A DNA stretch of 64,000 nucleotides. Origin: Serratia symbiotica str. 'Cinara cedri'. Lineage in GTDB: Bacteria; Pseudomonadota; Gammaproteobacteria; Enterobacterales; Enterobacteriaceae. Position 1 is the first letter of the stretch. Every line of letters starts with the position of its first letter. Location of the stretch: positions 744,001 through 808,000 of the forward strand of contig CP002295.1 of the NCBI GenBank assembly GCA_000238975.1. The letters run 5' to 3'. Below, one piece after another: positions 37,506 to 47,698 of the stretch. The notes under the pieces are model-generated. The model was not told where the DNA came from. It worked only from the letters and a program-made list of their open reading frames with translations, and searched no databases. Both the position numbers and the translations under genes were made by a program.

Positions 37506-39377
37506 TTATACAGAGAGTAACTTGTTCATGCGGCGGATAAATTGATTAGGATCCTCTAATGTTCCTCGTTCTGCTAATAGAGCTTGATCTAGCAACAAAT
37601 CGATCCAGTCAGCAAATTGCTTGCTATCAGACACGTGAGCAACATGTTTCACCAGATTATGCTCTGGATTCAGTTCAAAAATGTATTTTACTTCGGGCGC
37701 TGACTGACCTGCTGCAGTGAATAATTTTGCCATTTGCGTGCTCATCTCATCAGCACCGGTAATAACTACCGCTGGAGTATCAGTGAGGCGATGCGTTAAG
37801 TGTACATCTTTCACGCGTTCACCTAGAAATTTTTTTACTCGTTCAACAAATGACTCTAATTCTTCTTCTGCGGCTTTTTGTTCTTCGGTTTTATCTGTTA
37901 GTTTATCCAGCGTCTCATCGGCTTTGCTTATTGACTGAAATGACTTATCATTAAATTTTGTTAAATAGCTCATCATCCATTCATCGATGCGATCAGATAA
38001 TAACAATACTTCAATGCCTTTCTTACGGAATAACTCTAGATGTGGACTGCTCTTAGCTGCAGCATAGCTATCGGCGGTAACATAGTAAATTTTTTCCTGC
38101 CCTTCAAGCATACGACTAACGTATGCTTCTAATGATACAGTTTGTATCGAGCTATCGCTATGGTTTGACGCAAAACGTAATAATTTAGCAATAGATTCTT
38201 GATTGCTGGCGTCTTCCGCTGGACCTTCCTTAAGAACTAACCCAAACTGCTGCCAGAATGTTTGATATTTTTCGGTATCATTATTAGCTATCTTTTCTAA
38301 CATTTGTAATACACGCTTAGTTAATGCACCTCGCAAGTTTTGGGTTACTCGACTATCTTGAAGAATTTCACGAGAGACATTTAGCGGCAAATCATTAGAA
38401 TCTATCAAACCACGTATGAAACGTAGGTAGTGAGGCATAAATTGATCAGCATCATCCATAATAAAGACACGTTGAACATATAATTTTAAGCCATTTTTAT
38501 GATCTCTATTCCACATGTCCCACGGAGCTTGAGCAGGGATATATAATAGACTAGTATATTCCTGATTACCTTCTACCTTATTATGACTCCAGGTTAATGG
38601 ATCGGTAAAGTCATGAGTAAGATGCTTATAAAATTCTTTATACTCTTCTTTGCTAATCTCTGCTTTATTGCGTGTCCATAGGGCAATAGCTTTATTAATT
38701 TTTTCCCAGGTGATGGTGTTATCTTTATCGTTTTTATTTTCAATCTCTACTGCTAATGCGATATGATCAGAGTATTTACTAATCACTGAGCGTAGACGCC
38801 AAGGTTCAAGATATTCATCTTCACCTTCACGCATATGCAGTGTGATTTTAGTTCCATGTGTTTTTTTAGTTATGTCTGCGATAGTGTAGTCACCGTCACC
38901 GGTGGACTCCCATAAGACTCCTTGATCATGAGAAGAACCTGCTGTACGGGAATGCACTGTCACTTTATCGGCCACAATAAATGCAGAATAGAAGCCAACA
39001 CCAAACTGACCAATTAGTTGGTTATCTTTGGTTTGATTAGAGCCAACAGAAGCAAGAAAATCTTTGGTTCCTGATTTAGCAATAGTGCCAAGGTTTTTAA
39101 TTACTTCTTCACGGCTCATGCCAATGCCGTTATCAGATATAGTTAATGTGCGTTGTTCTTTATCAAAAGATAAACGTACACGTAGTTCACCATCACCTTC
39201 ATATAGCTCTGGCGAGGATAAGGCACGAAAACGAAGTTTTTCAGCTGCATCTGAAGCATTAGATATCAATTCACGTAAAAAAATCTCTTTGTTGGAGTAT
39301 AAGGAGTGAATCATTAAATGAAGTAGTTGCTTTACTTCAGACTGGAATACACGTGTTTCTTGACCTTTTATATTCAT
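37506..39377 (-). CDS. htpG: Heat-shock chaperone HtpG (bacterial Hsp90)
   Basis: ATP-dependent cytosolic chaperone that remodels client proteins together with DnaK. It has 623 residues against 624 in E. coli. The GHKL ATPase domain carries [16 protein letters not shown] (metal/ATP contact near residues 34-38), [10 protein letters not shown] (near 80) and [11 protein letters not shown]. The middle domain has [11 protein letters not shown], and the C-terminal dimerisation domain ends in [14 protein letters not shown] precedes the ATG. A near-consensus sigma-32 promoter lies 48-77 bases upstream and a strong terminator follows, so it is a single-gene heat-shock unit. The recR gene that normally precedes it is a fossil. 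Confidence 0.98.
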   Translation of the reverse strand: MNIKGQETRVFQSEVKQLLHLMIHSLYSNKEIFLRELISNASDAAEKLRFRALSSPELYEGDGELRVRLSFDKEQRTLTISDNGIGMSREEVIKNLGTIAKSGTKDFLASVGSNQTKDNQLIGQFGVGFYSAFIVADKVTVHSRTAGSSHDQGVLWESTGDGDYTIADITKKTHGTKITLHMREGEDEYLEPWRLRSVISKYSDHIALAVEIENKNDKDNTITWEKINKAIALWTRNKAEISKEEYKEFYKHLTHDFTDPLTWSHNKVEGNQEYTSLLYIPAQAPWDMWNRDHKNGLKLYVQRVFIMDDADQFMPHYLRFIRGLIDSNDLPLNVSREILQDSRVTQNLRGALTKRVLQMLEKIANNDTEKYQTFWQQFGLVLKEGPAEDASNQESIAKLLRFASNHSDSSIQTVSLEAYVSRMLEGQEKIYYVTADSYAAAKSSPHLELFRKKGIEVLLLSDRIDEWMMSYLTKFNDKSFQSISKADETLDKLTDKTEEQKAAEEELESFVERVKKFLGERVKDVHLTHRLTDTPAVVITGADEMSTQMAKLFTAAGQSAPEVKYIFELNPEHNLVKHVAHVSDSKQFADWIDLLLDQALLAERGTLEDPNQFIRRMNKLLSV

Positions 39378-39424
39378 TGGTTACCTCAAAATACAAGCTC
39401 ACAACATTACATAATTATTCATGT

Positions 39425-39454
39425 TAAATGGGGATCTGGGCGTAGATTTTCAAG
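39425..39454 (-). promoter_or_regulatory. Sigma-32 heat-shock promoter of htpG
   Basis: On the minus strand CTTGAAA (39454-39448) is followed after 14 bases by CCCCATTTA (39433-39425). Both elements match the E. coli sigma-32 consensus (CTTGAAA and CCCCATNT). The start codon of htpG is 48 bases further on. This implies a working RpoH in the organism. Confidence 0.85.
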
Positions 39455-39519
39455 CAACTATAGATAAATTTTCATATAATAGCTGATAGATTTAAGTCAG
39501 TAGTCAATAGGGCAGTCAT

Positions 39520-40110
39520 AACATAAAGATTTAACAGAGAATATAATGGATTAGGACTATCTATAATTAATAATTAATAATCTACTACTAGACTAGTAAT
39601 ATTATGACTAGTAATAACGCAATATTATTATTGCCTATGCAGTAGTAAGTAGTGACCTTTGCTAATCGCTATTTAATTGGTTGCAATAATAATTAGATAA
39701 TGATTGTGGTGATAAGCTATTTCTAATAGGATGTTAGTATTCTAGGTATACGTAAGAGCTATAAGTATTTAGACTCATCCAATATCTTTGGATTAATATT
39801 ATCCAGTGATGATAAGTACGCTCTGTAAATAATATTTTAAGAACTGTTTATTTTGTTTAATGACGTAAATATTAGCTGTAAACTCTCTTATTTATCTTTA
39901 GAGATTTACTGATATTATTAATTACTGCAAATAGAATAAATATTGTTTAATCTAAACGTAATAATTAGCATAAGGATTAATTTTTTATAGCATAGGTAAG
40001 GGTATTTTGCGCTTGGAGAAAGTTATTACTAGTGTATTGTAGTAACTAAAAGCGTCTGTTCTCTGACAATACTATGCTAATAGCAGACAAGTAATTTAAA
40101 ATTTATTCAA
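39520..40110 (-). pseudogene. recR: recR remnant
   Basis: RecR works with RecF and RecO to load RecA at gaps. The place between ybaB and htpG and the length of the gap fit an ancestral recR. Two blocks on the minus strand still match. LSSLDNINP (from 39815) corresponds to LSPLDGIGP of the Toprim domain. SENRRF*LLQ (from 40066) corresponds to SAQRMAFTLLQ near the N terminus, with T replaced by a stop. The two lie in different frames, so there is at least one frameshift as well as several stops. A further RLAK at 39668, in frame with the first block, may match RIAH. Boundaries are approximate. Identification is good but by eye. Confidence 0.65.
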
Positions 40111-40149
40111 TACTTTAAGTGATATTGCTAGCTTACATTAAATAGCTTA

Positions 40150-40453
40150 TTGAATTAAAGGTGGTAGTATATGAAGTAGTATGTTAATGGGTTATTATAA
40201 TCCGTTTATTTTATGATATATCATGGAGTATTTTTTTTAAAGGCTATAAACTTAAGTTTATAGTATTTTATCAACTTAGATTAATCTATACATAAAATAG
40301 GAATGTCTCTTATGAGTAGTTACTGTTAATATCACAATGTTATATTTTACCTGTAGTTTTTAATTGAGCAATATTCTTCTTTATTTTTCATATTTTATAC
40401 TTGATTTGTTCATTCACTGTGTTCTTATCATTCACTGTGTTCTTATTAAGTAT
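40150..40453 (-). pseudogene. ybaB: ybaB remnant
   Basis: YbaB/EbfC is a small nucleoid-associated DNA-binding protein. Just downstream of dnaX, minus-strand codons from 40408 read QIKYKI*KIKKNIAQLKTTG. This lines up without gaps with [20 protein letters not shown] of YbaB: the IAQL core is intact and one Gln is now a stop. Further on, PLKKILHDI may match the DDKEMLEDL helix. The 5' part contains an in-frame 18-bp tandem duplication (40411-40446). The gene is in its ancestral dnaX-ybaB-recR place. Boundaries are approximate. Confidence 0.7.
40411..40446. repeat. 18-bp tandem duplication
   Basis: Two identical, directly adjacent 18-base units (40411-40428 and 40429-40446, each starting CATTCACTG) lie inside the ybaB remnant. 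The unit length is a multiple of three. Confidence 0.92.
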
Positions 40454-40500
40454 AATTGTCTTTCGTGATTTACGATACGTATAATGCATGGTGTTTATGT

Positions 40501-42429
40501 TTAAATTGGCCAAATGTTATCCTTATCTAGTTCTGTGTTAAATAAGCGACATAGTTTCTGAATATGAGTATCTGTAATGATAGATTGGCGTGCAAACATT
40601 AGTTTTTCTTCATAAATTATTTGTCGCCATTCTAGTGGCGTCCGTTCTGCTAGGTTATCATCTAGCACGACTGTTAGTTTAACTAAATGACTATATAGCT
40701 CGCTTAGCGCATCAGCTAGAATTTTCTGTGATGAGGGTGAATTTAGATGACATTGTATAGATCTTAAGTGAAGACAAATATTGCCTTCCTGGAATTGTCG
40801 TTTAAATGTATTTAATGCTAACTGTTCCACTAATTTCGGCAGTTTGAGTTTCGCAATTTCTCCAGCCCAAACATCGCGCTCAATAGATTCAATTATTATT
40901 TTAATTGATAGTGCGGAATTTCCTTCATACCCTACCGTTGTGTATGTTGTCTTAGGTGTTGTTGGGATCGTTGATGCTGTTTCAAGACTACTCAATGAGT
41001 GTAAGTAATGGGCTTCTGGATTTGCTTGTTCACCTGATATTATTTTTTCTGTATAATATTTTTGCAGTTGTTTATTTATAGTATTCAATTGTTTCTGTGT
41101 TACATTTTTTTGGAGAGTTACTTTTAACGTAGAGGTTTTATTCTTTTTTTTTGTGGATATTTCTTGTTGCTGTAGTTGAGTACGTGCTTTTAATAGTTTA
41201 GTGGTTGCATTAGATAAATTTAGCTGTTTTTCATTTTGCACTATATCAGTTTGGTTCAATGATGATGAAGTATCTTGAGATTGTCTCGTTGTTATTGGCT
41301 GTATTACTTGCGAAGGTATATTTTTTTGATTCGTTATTGGTACTTTAGGATGAAATGCTAGTGCCCGTAATAAAGTCATTTCAATCCCCATGCGACGATC
41401 TGGGGCGTAGGATAGTTCCTTTCGTCCTATTATGAGTGTTTGGTAATAAAGTTGTACATCAGAGGGAGGAACATTACGCGCTAGTTTACGTATTCTACAT
41501 TCTAGGGATGCGTACTGGTTATTAAACATTGTAGGTAGTAATTGCATCATTGCAATATGGTGCAATAATGTTAGCGTCGCTACTAGCAGGTTTTCCCAAT
41601 CCACACCTTGTGATGCAGATTGTGCAATTTGCGTCATAAGGCGTTGTCCGTTGGCGTCTACTAGTGCCTCAATAATTGTTAATGGCTGATTATTATCAAT
41701 TGTTCCTAGCATTTCTTTAACAGATGCATCAGTGATTTGCCCTTGTCCTAAGACTATTGCTTGGTCAGTTAAACTTAGCGCATCTCGCATACTGCCATTA
41801 GCTGTATATGCTAATAATTGTAATGCAATATCATCATTAGGCACTTTCTCTTTTTGTAGTATCCTTTTTAGTTGATTACGGATTTCTTGGACATCTAGCG
41901 CTTTGAGATGAAATTGTAAACATCGGGAAAGAATAGTAATAGGTAATTTATGTGGCTCGGTGGTCACTAATATAAATTTAACGTGACTAGGAGGCTCTTC
42001 TAGCGTTTTTAACAAAGCATTAAAACTGTGACGTGAAAGCATATGTATTTCATCTATTAGGTAGACTTTGAATCTGCCACGCACAGGTGCATACTGGACA
42101 TTATCGAGTAGATCACGAGTATCCTCTACTTTCGTTCTAGAGGCCGCATCAATCTCAATTAGATCGGCAAAACATCCTTGCCCAATATCATGGCAGTTAG
42201 CACATTGGCCACATGGCACCGCTGTGATGCTGGCTTTACAATTTAGTCCTTTAGCTAATAGGCGCGCAATTGTAGTTTTACCAACACCCCTTGTGCCGGA
42301 TAACAGATAGGCATGATGTATTCGCCTTAGCGCAAGACTATTAGTCAGTGCAGTAAGAACTGGTCCTTGTCCAACAACATCTGCAAATGTTTGAGGACGC
42401 CACTTACGTGCAAGCACTTGATCGCTCAT
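40501..42429 (-). CDS. dnaX: DNA polymerase III subunits tau and gamma
   Basis: Clamp-loader ATPase of the replicase; tau also joins core polymerases and contacts DnaB. Visible are the Walker A GTRGVGKTT, the zinc knuckle C-x8-C-x2-C-x2-C (CGQCANC in it), DEIHMLSRHSFNALLKTLEEPP and the sensor region LSRCLQFHLKAL. The C-terminal tau domain ends with RTPLEWRQIIYEEKLMFARQSI. I place the start at 42429 (MSDQVLARKWRPQTF), three codons inside the longest frame, to match the E. coli start; this gives 642 residues against 643. A nine-A slippery run at 41144-41152 can yield the short gamma form. The variable linker (about 365-470) is Lys/Gln/Thr-rich. ybaB and recR, normally downstream, are decayed. 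Confidence 0.96.
   Translation of the reverse strand: MSDQVLARKWRPQTFADVVGQGPVLTALTNSLALRRIHHAYLLSGTRGVGKTTIARLLAKGLNCKASITAVPCGQCANCHDIGQGCFADLIEIDAASRTKVEDTRDLLDNVQYAPVRGRFKVYLIDEIHMLSRHSFNALLKTLEEPPSHVKFILVTTEPHKLPITILSRCLQFHLKALDVQEIRNQLKRILQKEKVPNDDIALQLLAYTANGSMRDALSLTDQAIVLGQGQITDASVKEMLGTIDNNQPLTIIEALVDANGQRLMTQIAQSASQGVDWENLLVATLTLLHHIAMMQLLPTMFNNQYASLECRIRKLARNVPPSDVQLYYQTLIIGRKELSYAPDRRMGIEMTLLRALAFHPKVPITNQKNIPSQVIQPITTRQSQDTSSSLNQTDIVQNEKQLNLSNATTKLLKARTQLQQQEISTKKKNKTSTLKVTLQKNVTQKQLNTINKQLQKYYTEKIISGEQANPEAHYLHSLSSLETASTIPTTPKTTYTTVGYEGNSALSIKIIIESIERDVWAGEIAKLKLPKLVEQLALNTFKRQFQEGNICLHLRSIQCHLNSPSSQKILADALSELYSHLVKLTVVLDDNLAERTPLEWRQIIYEEKLMFARQSIITDTHIQKLCRLFNTELDKDNIWPI
41140..41154 (-). 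promoter_or_regulatory. dnaX: Programmed frameshift site of dnaX (gamma subunit)
   Basis: The coding strand reads ACA followed by nine A and G (codons ACA AAA AAA AAG AAT). It contains the A-AAA-AAG slippery heptamer. A shift to -1 gives AAA AAA AAA GAA TAA, so the product ends Lys-Glu-stop at about residue 430 from the chosen start. E. coli gamma ends the same way (Lys-Glu-stop) at 431. No clear upstream Shine-Dalgarno stimulator or strong downstream stem is seen, so polymerase slippage on the A run is also possible. Confidence 0.7.
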
Positions 42430-42589
42430 TAATATCACATAAGTTAAGTTATTTAACTTATCATATTAACATAATATTAATACAATGCGTAAGGATTATG
42501 TGCTCAAAAGAGCAAATACATATTAGAGTAAATTTAATTAAACTATATAATACGCTTTCAGTTATGCGCGCATAAATAGTTCTTTTCTA

Positions 42590-42690
42590 GGGAGCCGTAT
42601 AATCATAAACGCTACATTTTTATCTACTAAAGGCTTCTTTAATCTTAGTAGTGTCAGTAATGATTCCGCTAGCCCTTATTATATCGTTTA
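42590..42690 (-). pseudogene. Possible apt remnant (tentative)
   Basis: A minus-strand frame contains KNVAFMII, which recalls ADAAFIIN near the C terminus of adenine phosphoribosyltransferase. It lies about where apt should end upstream of dnaX. Further upstream around 42900 the bases GCAGAGGC could be left from the ARG motif. This is weak and found by targeted searching. Confidence 0.28.
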
Positions 42691-43639
42691 TTTATAGTAT
42701 TTACTTCTAAAGTAGATGCATCGGTTAATATTTATCACCCCTTATTCTCGTAATTGAAACTCGTATATTTAGCTAATATTAGTTAATATTAATTAACTAA
42801 TACTTACTTACTAGCGCAGATGAAACTATCTCATATCTCTTGCAATAGATAAGGTTAGTAAATAACTGCGTACTTTAATACTTATATTATTAGTTGCCTC
42901 TGCGAAGTATTGATATTTAACCTAATAGCCCATATTTATTATATAGGATGGGGTGTACTAGTTATCTAGTAAAGTAATTGTGAATATATATACCTTATGG
43001 TAACCTAAGATAGTTATTGGATTAGCTTTAATAAGCTATTATTACATAGTCTTAATTATAATTACCATCTAATAAATATTACCAGAATACCAATAGGTAG
43101 GGTACAAATTTCTACATTATCTTTAGATGTATATTATAGAGGGGTATAAATAATTATTTGGTATTTTACCTATAAAATAAATATCTAAATTAATATAAAC
43201 TTATACATAAATAAATGTATTTTATTTGATAAAATACATTAGTGATCACTAAATTAGAGTAATACTCTACCATAGTAGCTTAATATATTTTATTTTAATT
43301 TTATGTAAATCATATTTGCTTTATAGTAAGATAAAGAGTTATTTTATGACTAAAATTATTTATGATCAATGAAAATATATAAATATTCATTAATATTAAC
43401 AGGATGAAACGTGCAGCTCTAGATATAAGATAATACTGTATTTACTCCTATCTTTAAGTTTGTATTGATTCTACGTTCTATGCTAATTATAGCATATATG
43501 AGCATAATGATCTAATATAAGTATATAAAAGTAGAACTGAACTAAGTTATGATATGTAGTGTCAAATGGCCATCTTAATAAAAATACTTATCTAGCAGGC
43601 CGTGAGTAATATAGGTATTGCAATAAAGCAGCAATCAGT

Positions 43640-43775
43640 AATTGATATTATCGCATTGTAGAAAAATGGATCACAGCAGAGAAAGTGGCGCAGGATATTA
43701 TCGACTACATGAATATTACGAATATGAGTTCTAGTTCAGTTGAATTATTTAGAGTAAGGAAACTTTATTAATATT
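43640..43775. pseudogene. Unidentified GC-richer, coding-like segment
   Basis: The plus strand reads EKWITAEKVAQDIIDYMNIT within an open stretch of about 40 codons; other frames, including one minus frame, are also open for about 45 codons. No start with a ribosome binding site and no family recognised. It is probably a fossil. Confidence 0.25.
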
Positions 43776-44707
43776 ATCATCTTGTTAATAGATATTAATA
43801 GTGACTACGTAAAATGTAAAGAAAGAATTTTTTGATCATTATGATGCATTTAAATGTTACCAAGTATATGCTATTTACAGCATAGCTAATTATATTAGCT
43901 GTTATTTATTTATTCCCTTAATAAATAGAAGTTTTATGTATTTTCCAATATTTCTAGCCGATATTAAAGTTAGTAACTATATTCAATATTTATGTTTGAA
44001 TACAATTAAATTTATTTGATTATCAGGCTGAATATATTCTGTATTCTTAAATATTACTATAATAATATTATTATTCATATTGTTTGGTGATTAGTTGATA
44101 TAAAATTTATATTTAACTTTTGTAGTGATGCTCAGATAATAAAATAATTTAGTAAGATAGTTGATATATCTTAAGACATAAAGACTACAATATTTTATTT
44201 AAATAATCATGAAAATATAGTTATAATGTTTTTTGGTAAAAAGTATCTAATATTAATAGTATTAATAAGGTTAGTATTTTATTTTATAAGAAAACAGTAT
44301 GCTTCCCAGTTAGCATTATTTCGTTTTAATCGTAAAGTTTTTATTAATAAAGCTTATTTCACTAGTTGTTATATATATTATATGTCATAAAGTTAGTAAT
44401 TTATAATTTAAGTGTATTTTAGTATCAATTATTTTAAGACTAAAAGTAATAACTGAAGATTGCACATCATATAACTCAGGTTATTATTACTTGTTAAGAA
44501 ATATAATGATCTTTAGGGGTAGTCTTATTATAGTTATTATTCTATATTTAAATACTGAATGTCTTGTAGCTATATTCTTTAATATTTATAGTTTTAAAAA
44601 TATGATAAAAGATCATCTAGCATATATTTATGTTGGGCTTAATGGGTAAGTATATAATAAATATATCGATAATTTTTAAATTTTTTATTACTGGTATTAT
44701 AAATAGC

Positions 44708-44736
44708 AGTGTATTACACCACAGGAGTAATACACT
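44708..44736. terminator. 10-bp hairpin
   Basis: AGTGTATTAC (44708-44717), nine-base loop, GTAATACACT (44727-44736). It lies about 1.2 kb past the zinc importer operon; no T tract follows directly. Its role is unknown. Confidence 0.4.
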
Positions 44737-45938
44737 AAATTTCTATATAATATAGAATATATTAGATAATTATTATTAACTATAGTTAGTAATGTGCTGT
44801 GTTTATTTCTGATACGTAAGGTGAGCTCTACGTATATTGATAGTAATAATTAATATATCCATTTTATTTTTTTAGTAATACTTTCTATCATAAATATATA
44901 TGGTATAAAATTATTAGTAATTTTTCCTAAAATTAATTATCGTATAGCACGATAAATTCATTAGTGTATCACAGTAAAATACTATTAAATAATTTCAGTA
45001 GTATATTAAACATATTAATATAAAAATACTTTTAGTCACTGATTTTTATTACTATCATATAGTATTAACAGTTATATGTTATTAGAGGCAATAAAATAGA
45101 TAGAGTGAGCCATTATTATTATATTACGCACTTTGTTATTTATTGTAAGGTCATTAATTTTATAGCCGCTAGGGTTAAATTAAATAGTTTTATCCTGAGT
45201 CCCATTATTATAGGATAATAACTATCTATAGTTTAGTTTATAGATCACTTGATCTAAATAAATAACCTCATTATTTTGTTAACAATGATATTGCGCATCA
45301 TTATTGGTTTAAGTTTTATGGTATTAGTAACCAGTGTTGCTATATTGCTATCTATGATGATGGTATTGGAATATTATTTACGTTAGTTATTTACTCAAGG
45401 TATAAGGGGTTATGATATTAATTAATATTGCTTAACTTAGGGATAAAAATAAATAGATTTAGTAATCACTTCTAAAAATTAATGCTGTTGCTATTAGTTA
45501 CAAGGCATTAACTATGATAAGTTATTATTGGATAGTTTTGGTTTCCAATAAAAAATACTTAGTCTTTATTTGCATTAAAACTACAGCATAGATATTTTAT
45601 TTGTTTTTTAGAGAATTGACTTAATGCTTAATAAATAAAATAAATGCAGCTACTGTAAATTTTTTAGATTACCAACTTTTTCTATGGAAAAAATATAGTT
45701 AATGAATAAATGATAATTATTTATAAATGATAAAAATTTATTTATTATTAGATTAATAAAGTATTTTTAAAAATGAAGCATGTTTTCTAATGACCTCTAA
45801 TTAATGATATTAATAAAATTAATCTCTGTATATATAACCATACTTATAGGTGGTATCAGGAAAAAGAATAGTAATTATAATTCATATATTATAAAAGTAT
45901 ACGTAATCACAGTGCTTTACTAAAAGATGTAATGATTA

Positions 45939-46811
45939 TTATTGCATACTGCTAAGTAACATGTTGACATTATGCTTGAATGATTGCAAATAAGTTGCGG
46001 CTGGGCCATATACATCAGATAAAGCCTCTGGATATAACTCCCCACCTGCTTTGGCTCCAGTGTTTGCAGCAATTTGCTTGACTAGGCGTGAATCAGTTTG
46101 ACTTTCAATAAAATACGCACTTAACTTTTCTTTTTTAATTTGTTTAATAAGATTGGCTATATTGCGAGCATTGGCTTCGGCTTCAGTAGAAAAACCAATC
46201 GGGGCTAGGAAGGTAATACCATACTCACGCCCAAAATAACCAAAAGCATAGTGGCTAGTTAGCACTCTACGTTTCTGTAGAGGTATTGCTGCAAATTGCG
46301 TTTTAGCCCATAGATCTAGTTTTTTCAACTGCTGAATATACTCTGTTCCTTGCCGGAAGAAGTAGTTAGCGTCTTGCGGATCAGCTGCAATTAGCGCATT
46401 CATTATATTGGTAGCATATTGTACACCATTTTTCATGCTATTCCAAGCATGATAATCAGTCATTTTATTACCGCCTTCTTCTATTTGTTGCGTATAAATC
46501 CCCCGCGAAGCAATAATTATTCGTCCTCGATAACTTGAAGCTTTAACCAAACGATCTAACCATCCCTCTAGTCCCAGACCATTAACAAATACTATGTCAG
46601 CTTGTAATAGCAATTTACTATCCTTCGGTGAAGGTTCAAAGCTATGTGGGTCGCTTGCTGGCTTTACAAGTGTACTAACTTTAACGTGTTCTCCCCCAAC
46701 TTGCTTAATAATATCACTAAGTATAGAAAAGCTAGAAACCGCATTGATAGTCTTGGTTATACCTAATGGATTGTATAGCAGAATAAGCGCTATTATTAAT
46801 AAACATTTCAT
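45939..46811 (-). CDS. Zinc/manganese-type ABC transporter, substrate-binding protein (ZnuA-like)
   Basis: Cluster A-I periplasmic metal-binding protein that delivers the ion to the membrane permease. It has 290 residues with a hydrophobic N-terminal signal sequence (MKCLLIIALILLYNPLG). The probable metal ligands are His56 (DPHSFEP), His121 (DYHAW), His187 (SHYAFGYFG) and Asp266 (SDVYG). It lacks the His-rich loop of E. coli ZnuA, and the usual DPHAW is DYHAW, so it belongs to a different branch. It starts 29 bases after the permease stop with GAGGA before the ATG, and is the last gene of the operon. The Zur-like operator upstream favours zinc over manganese; that is inference. Confidence 0.88.
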   Translation of the reverse strand: MKCLLIIALILLYNPLGITKTINAVSSFSILSDIIKQVGGEHVKVSTLVKPASDPHSFEPSPKDSKLLLQADIVFVNGLGLEGWLDRLVKASSYRGRIIIASRGIYTQQIEEGGNKMTDYHAWNSMKNGVQYATNIMNALIAADPQDANYFFRQGTEYIQQLKKLDLWAKTQFAAIPLQKRRVLTSHYAFGYFGREYGITFLAPIGFSTEAEANARNIANLIKQIKKEKLSAYFIESQTDSRLVKQIAANTGAKAGGELYPEALSDVYGPAATYLQSFKHNVNMLLSSMQ

Positions 46812-46840
46812 GTATCCTCATCCTATATCAGCATTATTAT

Positions 46841-47698
46841 TTAACGATTTATGCAAGAGTACATGCCGCCACATTTTCCAAACAAAATAGAAATAAAAAA
46901 AATTATGCTTGCGCTAAGCACAATTGATGGACCAGCGGGTAGAGCAGCGTAATATGACCACTCTAGACCAATCAAACTAGCATGCATACCGATACTTGTT
47001 GCCAACGCAAGCATGTGTGGTAGATTTCGCGCCCAGAAATACGCACTAGCAGCAGGTAGCATCATTAGTCCGACTGACATTAAAGTACCTAGTATTTGAA
47101 ATCCAGCCACCAAATTGATAACTACTAGCGCTAAAAATAACCCATGTATTAGTGCGAGCCAGCGAGGAGCAATAATACGTAGAAAAGTAACATCAAAAGA
47201 TTCAATGACTAATGCACGATACATCACTGCCAGTGCTAATAATGAAAAGCTAGTTATTGCACCAACCATGAGCATAGCATGAGTATCGACCGCCAAAATA
47301 GAGCCAAATAGTACATGTAGCAAATCAACGTTCGAATCACGTAATGATACCAGAGTTACTCCTAATGCTAGAGAACCAAGATAAAAACCAGCGAAGCTAG
47401 CATCTTCTTTTAATGGAGTGCGGCGGCTAACTAATCCAGATAATATGGCTACTACTAATCCGGCAATAAATCCTCCTACCCCCATGGCTGCCAGTGACAT
47501 ACCAGAAATCAAATAGCCTATTGCTGCACCAGGTAGTACCGCATGAGAGAGTGCATCACCAACCAGGCTCATACGCCGCAGTAATAAAAAAACTCCCAGT
47601 GGTGCTCCGCTGAGCGATAGGGCTAAACAAGATATTAAGGCGCGGCGCATAAAACCAAAGGATATAAATGGATCAAGTAATAAGTGTAGTATCATCAT
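46841..47698 (-). CDS. Zinc/manganese-type ABC transporter, permease (ZnuB-like)
   Basis: Inner-membrane subunit of the ABC-3 family. It has 285 residues with about eight hydrophobic segments. LLLRRMSLVGDALSHAVLPG near residues 40-60 is the signature of this family, and GFQILGTLMSVGLMMLPAA lies in the later half. The start ATG overlaps the ATPase stop by four bases (ATGA at 47698-47695), so the two are translationally coupled. No truncation is visible. Confidence 0.92.
   Translation of the reverse strand: MMILHLLLDPFISFGFMRRALISCLALSLSGAPLGVFLLLRRMSLVGDALSHAVLPGAAIGYLISGMSLAAMGVGGFIAGLVVAILSGLVSRRTPLKEDASFAGFYLGSLALGVTLVSLRDSNVDLLHVLFGSILAVDTHAMLMVGAITSFSLLALAVMYRALVIESFDVTFLRIIAPRWLALIHGLFLALVVINLVAGFQILGTLMSVGLMMLPAASAYFWARNLPHMLALATSIGMHASLIGLEWSYYAALPAGPSIVLSASIIFFISILFGKCGGMYSCINR

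Larger units (their letters stand above)
42430..45938. other. Non-coding stretch between dnaX and the zinc importer operon
   Basis: No intact gene. A tentative apt remnant lies next to dnaX (around 42590-42690). A GC-richer segment at 43640-43775 is open for about 40 codons on both strands. A 10-bp hairpin lies at 44708-44736. In enterobacteria apt, ybaN, priC and mscK would lie in this direction. Confidence 0.5.
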
